This document shows positions 43,354-50,529 of a stretch of DNA of 64,000 nucleotides, one piece after another. Source of the stretch: Defluviitaleaceae bacterium (GTDB lineage: Bacteria; Bacillota; Clostridia; Lachnospirales; UBA5962). Location of the stretch: contig WRBA01000008.1 of the NCBI GenBank assembly GCA_009779915.1, forward strand, positions 39,578-103,577, read 5' to 3'. Position 1 is the first letter of the stretch; each line of letters opens with the position of its first letter. A program made the translations under genes and the position numbers. A model generated the notes under the pieces. The model saw only the letters and a list, made by a program, of their open reading frames with translations. It was not told the origin of the DNA and ran no database searches.

Positions 43354-44313
43354 GTGCAAAAAGCAAATAAAGAAGCCGCGGCGGCAGTAGAGCGTATGAA
43401 AGCATATATTGCTGCTCATCTGCAAGATTCTATCACGGCAAGTGATTTAGCAAGAGATGTCGGTTATTCCCAATACCATATGGCGCGAATTTTTAAGGGG
43501 GAAACAGGTCTCTCACCGTTTGAATATATTCGCCGTCAGAGGCTAACCGCAGCCGCACATGTGCTTCGTGACGGAAAACAAAGAATAGTGGATGTTGCAC
43601 TCGACTTTGTTTTTGACAGCCATGAAGGATTTACAAAAGCATTTGCAACAGGTTTCGGCATTTTGCCAAAGAAATATGCAAGCTATCCTGAGCCTTATGG
43701 CTGGCTCATACCGCGCCGTTATCTTAACCGCTCAAAATCAAAAATGGCTGGTCGTTCCGCCGGTGCGGAACTGTTTGTCCATGCATCTGGGGAGGTAATG
43801 TATATGGAAGAAACGGCAGTAATTTTCACCCAAATTATTGAGCGTCCTGCTCGCAAGCTAATTCTGAAACGCAGTGTAAAAGCGGAGGATTACTTTACTT
43901 ATTGTGAGGAAGTAGGCAGTGGTAATAATAATAACTCGGCTCCTTGGGATATACTATGCGATATCAAGGAGGCACTTTATGAGCCTGTAGGTTTGTGGTT
44001 ACCGGAGAATATGCACCGCCAAGGAACAGGCATTTACGCCCACGGTGTTGAAGTTTCTGCTGACTATGCCGGGGCTGTACCGGAGAATTTTGACGTAATT
44101 AATCTTGAACCGTGTAAACTTCTTATATTCCAGGGGGAGCCCTATGATGATGAGCATTTTATGGACGCGGTTGGTCAATGTATGAATAGGATTAAAAAAT
44201 TCAATCCTGAAGTATACGGCTACAGATATGCGCCTGAACTTGCGCCGAGAATGCAGCTTGCGCCTATGGGTTGGCGCGGCTACATTGAAATGATGCCGGT
44301 TTGCCTGTTATAA
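43354..44313 (+). CDS. AraC-type regulator with GyrI-like effector domain
   Basis: The 319-residue protein has two AraC-type helix-turn-helices (about 15-110; ITASDLARDVGYSQYHMARI and GFTKAFATGFGILPKKYASY) joined to a GyrI-like effector-binding domain (about 160-318). This is the Rob/MarA-SoxS-like plus GyrI architecture of drug- or metabolite-responsive activators. The start is GTG 43354 after AGGAGGTGG, so upstream ATG codons are not used. It stands alone; no efflux gene adjoins. The final gene region holds a hairpin at 44366. Confidence 0.87.
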   Translation: MQKANKEAAAAVERMKAYIAAHLQDSITASDLARDVGYSQYHMARIFKGETGLSPFEYIRRQRLTAAAHVLRDGKQRIVDVALDFVFDSHEGFTKAFATGFGILPKKYASYPEPYGWLIPRRYLNRSKSKMAGRSAGAELFVHASGEVMYMEETAVIFTQIIERPARKLILKRSVKAEDYFTYCEEVGSGNNNNSAPWDILCDIKEALYEPVGLWLPENMHRQGTGIYAHGVEVSADYAGAVPENFDVINLEPCKLLIFQGEPYDDEHFMDAVGQCMNRIKKFNPEVYGYRYAPELAPRMQLAPMGWRGYIEMMPVCLL

Positions 44314-44365
44314 GACTAAAATACACACAAAATATCCTTAGTGCAACTATTTTGTGCAATTAAAC

Positions 44366-44388
44366 AGGAGGCGGTGATTCCGCCTCCT
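44366..44388. terminator. Hairpin after the AraC gene
   Basis: AGGAGGCGG (44366-44374) and CCGCCTCCT (44380-44388) form a perfect 9-bp GC-rich stem with a 5-base loop. T-runs are poor on both strands, so it is only a probable terminator for the convergent AraC and small-ORF units. The rest of 44314-44614 holds another short hairpin, CGGTTC/GAACCG near 44447, and no ORF I can support. Confidence 0.5.
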
Positions 44389-44614
44389 TACAAGGTATAT
44401 ATAAGAGAGTTCCAGTTAACACACTAAAGTATATTAGGCTGAAATCGGTTCTTACGAACCGCCCGCTATTGCGACTCCATGAATGTTTATGCATTATATT
44501 TTATAAAAAATAAATACAAATAACAAATCACTTTTTAACAAAAGTTAAATATAAACCTTGCCAACTATAGTATGTGCAGATATATATCGATTATTACGGT
44601 AAAATTTGGTCGGA

Positions 44615-44764
44615 TTATCGGAGCAGCTGGCTGGAATATAAAGCATAGTAGTAAGAGCTGGACATCACTCCGTCAAAGCCTCTGTCTTTATCAATACCGC
44701 TTTCTGCTACATTAGGTCCTGCATAAGACTTTTTCTTGTGGATAGGCTTATTTTCTTCTATCAT
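44615..44764 (-). CDS. Small protein (49 aa), last of a four-gene cluster
   Basis: ATG 44764 overlaps the stop of the DUF3892 gene (ATGA) and has GGAGGAG upstream within that gene. The product starts with a basic segment (HKKKSYAGPN) and contains SGIDKDRGFDGVMSSSYYYA. It is polar with a tyrosine-rich end and has no known motif. Overlap, ribosome site and shared strand support translation. It would be cotranscribed with the three genes upstream. Confidence 0.55.
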   Translation of the reverse strand: MIEENKPIHKKKSYAGPNVAESGIDKDRGFDGVMSSSYYYALYSSQLLR

Positions 44765-45105
44765 GAAATATCTCCTCCTTCCTGTGTTATAGATGGTAAA
44801 TGAGATAAATTGTTATTTTCACTGTCATCCGGAAGGGATTTAAGATACTCACTCCCGTCTCTTGTTGCGATTCCTACTCCTGCGATTCCTCCTTTTCTCG
44901 CAAGAGCTACAGCGTCTTCCTTATCAAGTATCTGACCATTGGATAATTGGTAGCCTGTAACACGACCGTCATCTTTTCTAAGGGCTGTGATTGTCATCGC
45001 GTCTGAGCTTGGAGTGGGGATTTCACTAAATGCATTCATTGGAAGGCTTTCAAGACCGGATGATATACCGTGGTTTTGATACGGCTGTGCAGTTTTATTA
45101 TTCAT
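44761..45105 (-). CDS. DUF3892 domain protein
   Basis: The 114-residue protein contains a DUF3892 domain at about residues 36-100, recognisable from MTITALRKDDGRVTGYQLSN, GQILDKEDAVALARKGGIAG and LPSITQ. The family is small, soluble and uncharacterised, common in Bacillota. Its ATG overlaps the stop of the preceding 85-residue gene by one base, and its stop overlaps the next start by four bases. No signal peptide is present. Confidence 0.75.
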   Translation of the reverse strand: MNNKTAQPYQNHGISSGLESLPMNAFSEIPTPSSDAMTITALRKDDGRVTGYQLSNGQILDKEDAVALARKGGIAGVGIATRDGSEYLKSLPDDSENNNLSHLPSITQEGGDIS

Positions 45106-45362
45106 TATAATTCCTCCTTCATATTGCTCCAGTTTGATAATACTGTCTTATCCGCCGCTACCTTATTTACTATTTCTGAGCCGGAGCGGCAGTTATCGAA
45201 TTTTCCTTTTTCGATTTCTTCAATTACAGCGTTTAATAATTTCTCATAATACGCCTCCGAAGATATTTCATTTGTTGTCCGAATAAAATGTTGTTGTGAC
45301 TCACTCGATGCGATGCTTGCATATTCCTCTTTCACTTGTGCAATTAGTTCTTCTCGTTTCAT
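45105..45362 (-). CDS. Small helical hypothetical protein (85 aa)
   Basis: An acidic, helix-rich 85-residue protein (KREELIAQVKEEYASIASSE, KLLNAVIEEIEKGKFDNC). No recognised domain. A GAGGCGG site precedes the ATG at 45362. It is in the middle of the four-gene cluster: 14 bases after the 34-residue gene and one base overlapping the DUF3892 gene. Confidence 0.6.
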   Translation of the reverse strand: MKREELIAQVKEEYASIASSESQQHFIRTTNEISSEAYYEKLLNAVIEEIEKGKFDNCRSGSEIVNKVAADKTVLSNWSNMKEEL

Positions 45363-45376
45363 ACCGCCTCCATATG

Positions 45377-45481
45377 CTATTTATCTTTGCTGTTATTATT
45401 TTTGTTAGCCTCACGCCTTGCAGGGGGCGTTTTTCCTTCGTCAGATTTTTTTTGAGAGTTTCTTGTTTTATTGTTTGACAT
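45377..45481 (-). CDS. Very small charged protein (34 aa)
   Basis: From ATG 45481 the product is polar and basic (NNKTRNSQKKSDEGKTPPAR, then REANKNNNSKDK), rich in Asn and Lys, like tiny spore-associated proteins, though no family is recognised. GAGGTG lies about eight bases upstream. It is the first gene of the cluster and is directly preceded by a sigma-A-like promoter. Confidence 0.55.
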   Translation of the reverse strand: MSNNKTRNSQKKSDEGKTPPARREANKNNNSKDK

Positions 45482-45560
45482 TGATTTCACCTCGTACTTT
45501 ATTTTGTGTAAATACGCGTAATTTATACTTAAATCCATCTAAAATAGTAAGACTTTTGTT

Positions 45561-45590
45561 TCTATATGGTTCGGATTTCAGTATATGCAA
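45561..45590 (-). promoter_or_regulatory. Putative promoter of the small-ORF cluster
   Basis: On the minus strand TTGCAT (45590-45585) and TATAGA (45566-45561) are 18 bases apart, giving a leader of about 75 bases before the 34-residue ORF. It begins right after the terminator of the glutamine amidotransferase gene. Confidence 0.5.
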
Positions 45591-45596
45591 AAAAAT

Positions 45597-45634
45597 AATG
45601 AACTCCCGTACTTTTTAGTGTACAGGAGTTCATT
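45597..45634 (-). terminator. Terminator of the glutamine amidotransferase gene
   Basis: AATGAACTCC (45597-45606) pairs with GGAGTTCATT (45625-45634), with an inner GTAC/GTAC pair of arms. On the minus strand it is followed by ATTTTTTT. It lies 140 bases beyond the stop of that gene. Confidence 0.75.
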
Positions 45635-45775
45635 TTAGAAAATTTATTAACTATATTAAATCACTTTTAGTTTGGTGGTTAGCATGAAAATTCCTAATTG
45701 TGGAAAATTTAATTTCCCTTCATGATTTTTTAGACCTGTTGAAATGTAACTTTCATGATTGCCTTTTCCCTTACT

Positions 45776-46519
45776 TTATTTCGATTTCTTATAATCCATT
45801 GCCATTTTTTGGATAAAATGTTTAAAAAGATTATTCATTTCACTTTGAGTATGTATTAAAAGTTCAGGATGCCATTGTACGCCGATAACTGTTTTATCGG
45901 TGCTTTCTATTGCTTCTATAATGCCATCAGGCGCAACAGCTGATACTACTAAATCCTTGCCTAAAGCCTTTACAGACTGGTGGTGCATTGTATTTGTACG
46001 AACATCTTCCGAACCTAAAATTTCATAAAGCAAGGAATTTTTTTCTACCTTGATTTTATGGAGGGCAATATTAGTTCTATATCTTTGTTGGTGTAGTATA
46101 GACTCTTTTTCATAAGTGGCAGAAATATCCTGATATAATGTGCCGCCTTTTGCTACATTTATAACTTGCTCACCGCGGCAAATACCGAGGACAGGCATTT
46201 TTCTCTCAAACGCCAAGTTTAATAAAGCTATTTCATATTTATCCATATCAGGCTGTACAACGCCCAATTTTTGATGAGGGTCCTCGTCAAAATACATTGG
46301 ATCAACATCTGCGCCTCCGGGAATTAAGAGCGCATCACACATATCAATATAGGTTTTTAAATGCTCCGGATCCTCAAGAATTGGGATTGGCAGAGGCAAG
46401 CCGCCATTTTCCTTAACCGCTTCTAAATAGGATTTGTTAATACGATATGACTCTGATGAATGAAAAAGTTCTGATGTAAACACAAGATAAGCCCCTGATA
46501 TACCGATAATTGGTGCCAT
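45776..46519 (-). CDS. Gamma-glutamyl-GABA hydrolase-type class I glutamine amidotransferase
   Basis: The 247-residue protein is a Peptidase_C26/PuuD-type amidotransferase. The nucleophile is in LGICRGEQVINVAKGG, and the catalytic histidine and glutamate are in GVQWHPELL. The metal-free triad and the DALLIPGGADVDPMYF segment are typical. It probably hydrolyses gamma-glutamyl amides such as gamma-Glu-GABA. The ATG at 46519, after AAGGGGGA, is preferred over one at 46576. It stands alone on the minus strand. A TATAGTCAA element separates it from the divergent BlaI gene. Confidence 0.87.
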   Translation of the reverse strand: MAPIIGISGAYLVFTSELFHSSESYRINKSYLEAVKENGGLPLPIPILEDPEHLKTYIDMCDALLIPGGADVDPMYFDEDPHQKLGVVQPDMDKYEIALLNLAFERKMPVLGICRGEQVINVAKGGTLYQDISATYEKESILHQQRYRTNIALHKIKVEKNSLLYEILGSEDVRTNTMHHQSVKALGKDLVVSAVAPDGIIEAIESTDKTVIGVQWHPELLIHTQSEMNNLFKHFIQKMAMDYKKSK

Positions 46520-46567
46520 AATAAAAGTCCCCCTTAAAAATATTATTTTGAAATGAGTATTTTTGCT

Positions 46568-46641
46568 TATAGTCAAGCCACTTTAAAACCGTCCATTAAT
46601 CCGGCGTTTTACTTGGACATTTTTAAAGGGGCTTAACTATA
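46568..46641. repeat. Palindromic element, TATAGTCAA termini (copy 4, 74 bp)
   Basis: TATAGTCAAGCC (from 46568) is mirrored by GGCTTAACTATA (to 46641). The stem runs 28 bases with about four mismatches, through CTTTAAAA and GTCCA, and leaves an 18-base loop. It lies between the divergent amidotransferase and BlaI genes and does not overlap the BlaI operator. Confidence 0.75.
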
Positions 46642-46696
46642 ATTTATATTTTACAGTATTGTGTGATAATTGCAAGTAAGTATTTAAAACTTTCTA

Positions 46697-46745
46697 TTGA
46701 CAAAACCATTCTAATATATTAGAATATATTCTAACGTATTAGAAT
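46697..46745 (+). promoter_or_regulatory. BlaI-type double operator over the promoter of its own operon
   Basis: TTGACA (46697-46702) and TAGAAT (46720-46725) are 17 bases apart. Two 18-base palindromes, ATTCTAATATATTAGAAT (46708-46725, perfect) and ATTCTAACGTATTAGAAT (46728-46745), cover the -10 box and start point, with centres 20 bases apart. This is the arrangement expected for a dimeric repressor of the BlaI/MecI group controlling its own operon. Confidence 0.8.
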
Positions 46746-46768
46746 GAAACTAAAGGAGGCATACCATA

Positions 46769-47122
46769 TTGAAACTCTTTGATGCAGAGCTTAAGATTAT
46801 GGAAATTTTGTGGAAGGAGGGGGATTTAACCGCAAAGTACATAGCGGAAATTTTAAATAAACAAATTGGCTGGAGCAAAACCACGACTTATACAATGATA
46901 AAAAGATGTATTGATAAAGGCGCAATAGAGCGCAGAGAACCAAACTTTATCTGCCATCCTCTTGTTACTATTAATGATGCACGTGAATATGAAACAACGG
47001 AGCTTATTAACAAAATGTATAATGGAGCCGCTGATCAGCTTGTAGCCTCAATGTTAGGCAGCCAGCTTCTGTCTAAAGAGGAAATTGAACGCTTAAAACA
47101 AGTTATCAGAGATTTAGAATGA
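46769..47122 (+). CDS. BlaI/MecI-family repressor
   Basis: The 117-residue winged-helix protein has the family pattern: LFDAELKIMEILWKEGDLTA, then GWSKTTTYTMIKRCIDKGAI as recognition helix and wing, and a C-terminal dimerisation helix. BlaI/MecI proteins are cleaved after activation of a BlaR1/MecR1 membrane protease, lifting repression. The start is TTG 46769 after AAAGGAGG. It is followed after ten bases by the first M56 gene, giving the classical repressor-sensor order. The operator described just upstream supports autoregulation. Confidence 0.9.
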   Translation: MKLFDAELKIMEILWKEGDLTAKYIAEILNKQIGWSKTTTYTMIKRCIDKGAIERREPNFICHPLVTINDAREYETTELINKMYNGAADQLVASMLGSQLLSKEEIERLKQVIRDLE

Positions 47123-47132
47123 GGCTGAAATA

Positions 47133-48395
47133 ATGGTGCATATGAGCGTTCTCCAAATGAGCATTTCAGCTGCGGTTTTAATTTTGACAATTGTTATTAT
47201 CCGCAGTTTTACTATTCATAAACTACCTAAAATAACCTTTGTGATACTTTGGGCTGTAGTTTTATTCTGCCTTTTGATACTTTTTTCCATCCCTCTTTTT
47301 AATGCGGCATTACAGATTGCCGGGAGTGTTTTTACCATAACAACTGTATGGGTTATTGGTGTATTAGCTTTTGCCTTTTTCTTTGGCGGTACCCATTTTC
47401 GTTATCGCAGGGAATACTGTGCGTCACTGCCTGTTGATTGCGATACGGCGCACAAATGGCTTAAAGAGCAAGAACTAATGCGGTCTCTACAAATCAGGCA
47501 GTCAGACAGGATAAAACTGCCCCTTACTTATGGGATATTAAAGCCTGTAATTTTACTCCCGAAAACAACGGATTGGCAAAATGAGATAAGTCTGCACTAT
47601 GTTCTTACCCATGAACTTGTGCATATTAAGCACTTTGACATTATCATAAAATGGCTCCTTGTTTTGGCTTTATGTATCCATTGGTTTAACCCTCTTGTAT
47701 GGGTTATGTATGTATTTGCAAATCGTGATATTGAGCTTTCCTGTGATGAAGCTGTAGTTAAGGTTTTTGAGGGCAGGTTAAATCCCGCTTATGCTTTGGC
47801 AATTATGAGATTAGAAGAAAAGGAGGCAGCCCCTATGTTTAATATACAATCTTTCGACCGCTGTACTTTTGAATATTGCCGCAAGTTTTTAAAAGAGGAT
47901 GAAAAAACAATAGGCATTTGCAGAGACTGCGCTGAGATTAGGGTTTTAGGGTACAGTAAAATGTTTCGTTTTCGCTCTATTATAGGCGGAGTGATTATAG
48001 GCTTTGTATTTCTTTTTGCTCCTTTTTTGAATCAAGTCTTAGGTCTTAGTATTTGGCCTTTTGACAGCATAGTTTCAATTGGTTTTATTGGGGTAATCCC
48101 TTTGATAATTCTGTGCTATTTGCTCCCTTTTGCAAGAAAAGTTAAGCTTGAAACTATTATGGGTTATTTTCAGCAAAAACTCGACAGCAGAGGGGAAGAT
48201 ATTGGTTCTCTGGCTCTGGGAATTCAACCGGACTCTGCACGAGGGCGTTTCGGCGCGAGCCCTGACGTATACGGAAGAGTTGGCATTACGGTTATTGAGC
48301 TTTTTGCCTCTTTTATATCCGGTCCGTTTTTCTTTGTATACGGGATATATAAATATAGGCAGCTGACGGCTTATATAAAAGGGTATCGCTCATGA
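47133..48395 (+). CDS. BlaR1-like M56 membrane metalloprotease, unusual C-terminus
   Basis: The first 230 residues are an M56 peptidase: membrane helices near 8-25, 33-52 and 62-85, the zinc motif HELVH (160-164), the following helix with CIHWFNPLVWVMYVFANRDI, and the third ligand region ELSCDEAVV. The cytosolic protease loop is intact. From about residue 232 the sequence departs from BlaR1: a Cys-containing segment (CTFEYCRKFL and GICRDCAEI) is followed by about three membrane helices and no penicillin-binding sensor. Compared with the neighbouring copy, the loop between helices 2 and 3 is shortened by about 70 residues. It is a divergent tandem duplicate. Confidence 0.8.
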   Translation: MVHMSVLQMSISAAVLILTIVIIRSFTIHKLPKITFVILWAVVLFCLLILFSIPLFNAALQIAGSVFTITTVWVIGVLAFAFFFGGTHFRYRREYCASLPVDCDTAHKWLKEQELMRSLQIRQSDRIKLPLTYGILKPVILLPKTTDWQNEISLHYVLTHELVHIKHFDIIIKWLLVLALCIHWFNPLVWVMYVFANRDIELSCDEAVVKVFEGRLNPAYALAIMRLEEKEAAPMFNIQSFDRCTFEYCRKFLKEDEKTIGICRDCAEIRVLGYSKMFRFRSIIGGVIIGFVFLFAPFLNQVLGLSIWPFDSIVSIGFIGVIPLIILCYLLPFARKVKLETIMGYFQQKLDSRGEDIGSLALGIQPDSARGRFGASPDVYGRVGITVIELFASFISGPFFFVYGIYKYRQLTAYIKGYRS

Positions 48396-48419
48396 AATGT
48401 TAGGTCAAGGAGAAATGAG

Positions 48420-50507
48420 GTGGAAATTATAGTACATATGAGTGTTTTTCAAATGAGTATTTCGGCAGCAATTTTAATTGCAGCAATTGTTATTATCCGC
48501 GGTATTTTTATTCATAAACTTCCAAAAGCTATATTTGTAATTCTATGGGCTGTGGTTTTATTGCGTCTTTTGATGCCTTTCTCAGTCTCCATCCCTGCAC
48601 TTGTATCAAATCAGGCATTTAGTGTAAATACATTTGTTGATGATGCAGCCAGCATATTTAATACATATGAGCATGGTATGCATTTCGCGCCTTGGGGTAC
48701 ACATACAGCTATCTCTAGTACAATACCGGCGGATGGAGTTATTGCAAATCTTAATTCATTAGCTTTGGTAGCAGGTACATCTGAAAATCGTGCTGTGTTT
48801 TTTACATTAACCACTGTATGGCTTGTTGGCATGGTGGTTGCCGCATCTTTTTTCTTAGGTACCCACTTACGGTATCGAAAAGAATATAAAGGCTCATTGC
48901 CTATTGATTGCGATATGTCAGATACATGGCTGAAAGAGCAAAAGCTAATGCGATCCATACAAATAAGGCAATCCGACAGGATAAATACCCCTTTAACTTA
49001 TGGAATATGGAGACCTGTAATACTGTTTTCAAAAACAGCAAGTTTGACGGATGAAAGGTTACTGCAATACATTCTTACTCACGAACTTATACATATTAAA
49101 CGTTTTGATATACTTAAAAAGTGGCTGCTTGCAATAGCTGTCTGTATCCATTGGTTTAATCCCCTTGTATGGGTTATGTACATGTTGGCAAATCGCGATA
49201 TTGAACTGTCTTGCGATGAAGCTGTAGTAAAGAGCTTAGGGGAAAAAACAAAGCCTTCTTATGCCCTGGCTCTTATAAGATTAGAAGAAAGCAGGAGTAT
49301 CTTCACTCCAATATTCAGTAATTTCGCGAAAAATGGGATCGAAGAGCGGATAAATGCGATTATGAAGGTCAAAAAAACCTCTATGGTCACTAAATTTGCA
49401 GCTTTTATGATGGTTTTAATTTTCATACTTACCGCATGTAGTGCTATGGCACAAGAGCCGGTGGAAATCATATCAGGGACAATTTCCGTAGGGCTTACAT
49501 CCAGCTTTAAGGTTGAATCTGACGGTACTTTATGGGCTTGGGGCAGTAATGAGAGAGGGCAGTTAGGTGATGGTACGACAGAAGAACGGTATGCCCATCA
49601 AAGCATAATGGCAAATGTGAGCCGGGTTTCAGCAGGCTCTATGCACACATTTGCCATTACAACAGATAATATGCTGTATGCGTGGGGTGAAAATAGCAAA
49701 GGGCAGCTTGGAGACAGTACGAACACTATAAGATACAGCCCTGTAAGAGTACTGGATGATGTGATTTATGTTGCGGCCGGTGCAAATCATACCATGGCTA
49801 TAAGAGCAGATGGCAGTCTTTGGGCTTGGGGAAGCAATGAATACGGTCAGCTTGGAGATGGTACAAAGGAAAATAATTATACTCCTATAAAAGTTATGGA
49901 AGATGTAATCTTAGCCTCGGCAGGAGCTTATCATACTATGGCAATCCGCAGTGATGGCAGTTTATGGGCTTGGGGCAGAAATCATAGACATCAGCTTGGA
50001 GATGGTGGTACGGAAAATCAGCCACTGCCTATACAAATAACAGAAAAAGAAAATACGGCTTTAGTTTCAGCCGGAGATTATCATACTGTAGCACTCATGA
50101 CAGACGGCAGCTTATGGAGCTGGGGCTGGAATATGTCAGGGCAGCTTGGGGATGGCACAAGGGAAGCTAGTCCTGTGCCAATTAAAATAATGGATAATGC
50201 GGTTTATACTTCAGCCGGAGAGGTTGGCACAGCCGCAATAACATCTGATGGAAATTTATGGGCATGGGGAGGTTTAATACGAGTATTGGAACCTCATATG
50301 ATAATGAACAATGTAGTCGCTGTTTCATTGGGAGCAGGGGATATAGGGCGCAGTATCGGTCATGTGCTTATTATAAGAACTGATGGCAGCTTATGGTCAT
50401 GGGGTGCTAACAGAAGTGGTCAGCTGGGGATAGGTCAAACAAGACAAAATATTTTACCCAGCCCCGTTATGGTTACTATAGGCGAGCTTCCGGGTTACGG
50501 ACATTAA
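48420..50507 (+). CDS. BlaR1-like M56 protease with extracytoplasmic RCC1 beta-propeller
   Basis: The N-terminal 320 residues are the M56 sensor protease (zinc motif HELIH at 221-225, NRDIELSCDEAVV at 258-270). A final membrane helix at about 323-343 ends in ILTAC, and the remaining 350 residues carry about six RCC1 repeats, each with the core SLWAWGSNEYGQLGDGT. In BlaR1 this outside region is a penicillin-binding domain, so here the sensor has been replaced by a beta-propeller. Start is GTG 48420, seven bases after AAGGAG. It follows the first M56 gene after 24 bases and precedes two lipoprotein genes, probably one operon under the BlaI operator. Confidence 0.85.
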   Translation: MEIIVHMSVFQMSISAAILIAAIVIIRGIFIHKLPKAIFVILWAVVLLRLLMPFSVSIPALVSNQAFSVNTFVDDAASIFNTYEHGMHFAPWGTHTAISSTIPADGVIANLNSLALVAGTSENRAVFFTLTTVWLVGMVVAASFFLGTHLRYRKEYKGSLPIDCDMSDTWLKEQKLMRSIQIRQSDRINTPLTYGIWRPVILFSKTASLTDERLLQYILTHELIHIKRFDILKKWLLAIAVCIHWFNPLVWVMYMLANRDIELSCDEAVVKSLGEKTKPSYALALIRLEESRSIFTPIFSNFAKNGIEERINAIMKVKKTSMVTKFAAFMMVLIFILTACSAMAQEPVEIISGTISVGLTSSFKVESDGTLWAWGSNERGQLGDGTTEERYAHQSIMANVSRVSAGSMHTFAITTDNMLYAWGENSKGQLGDSTNTIRYSPVRVLDDVIYVAAGANHTMAIRADGSLWAWGSNEYGQLGDGTKENNYTPIKVMEDVILASAGAYHTMAIRSDGSLWAWGRNHRHQLGDGGTENQPLPIQITEKENTALVSAGDYHTVALMTDGSLWSWGWNMSGQLGDGTREASPVPIKIMDNAVYTSAGEVGTAAITSDGNLWAWGGLIRVLEPHMIMNNVVAVSLGAGDIGRSIGHVLIIRTDGSLWSWGANRSGQLGIGQTRQNILPSPVMVTIGELPGYGH

Positions 50508-50529
50508 TATAAGGCAGGAGTGATTTTTA

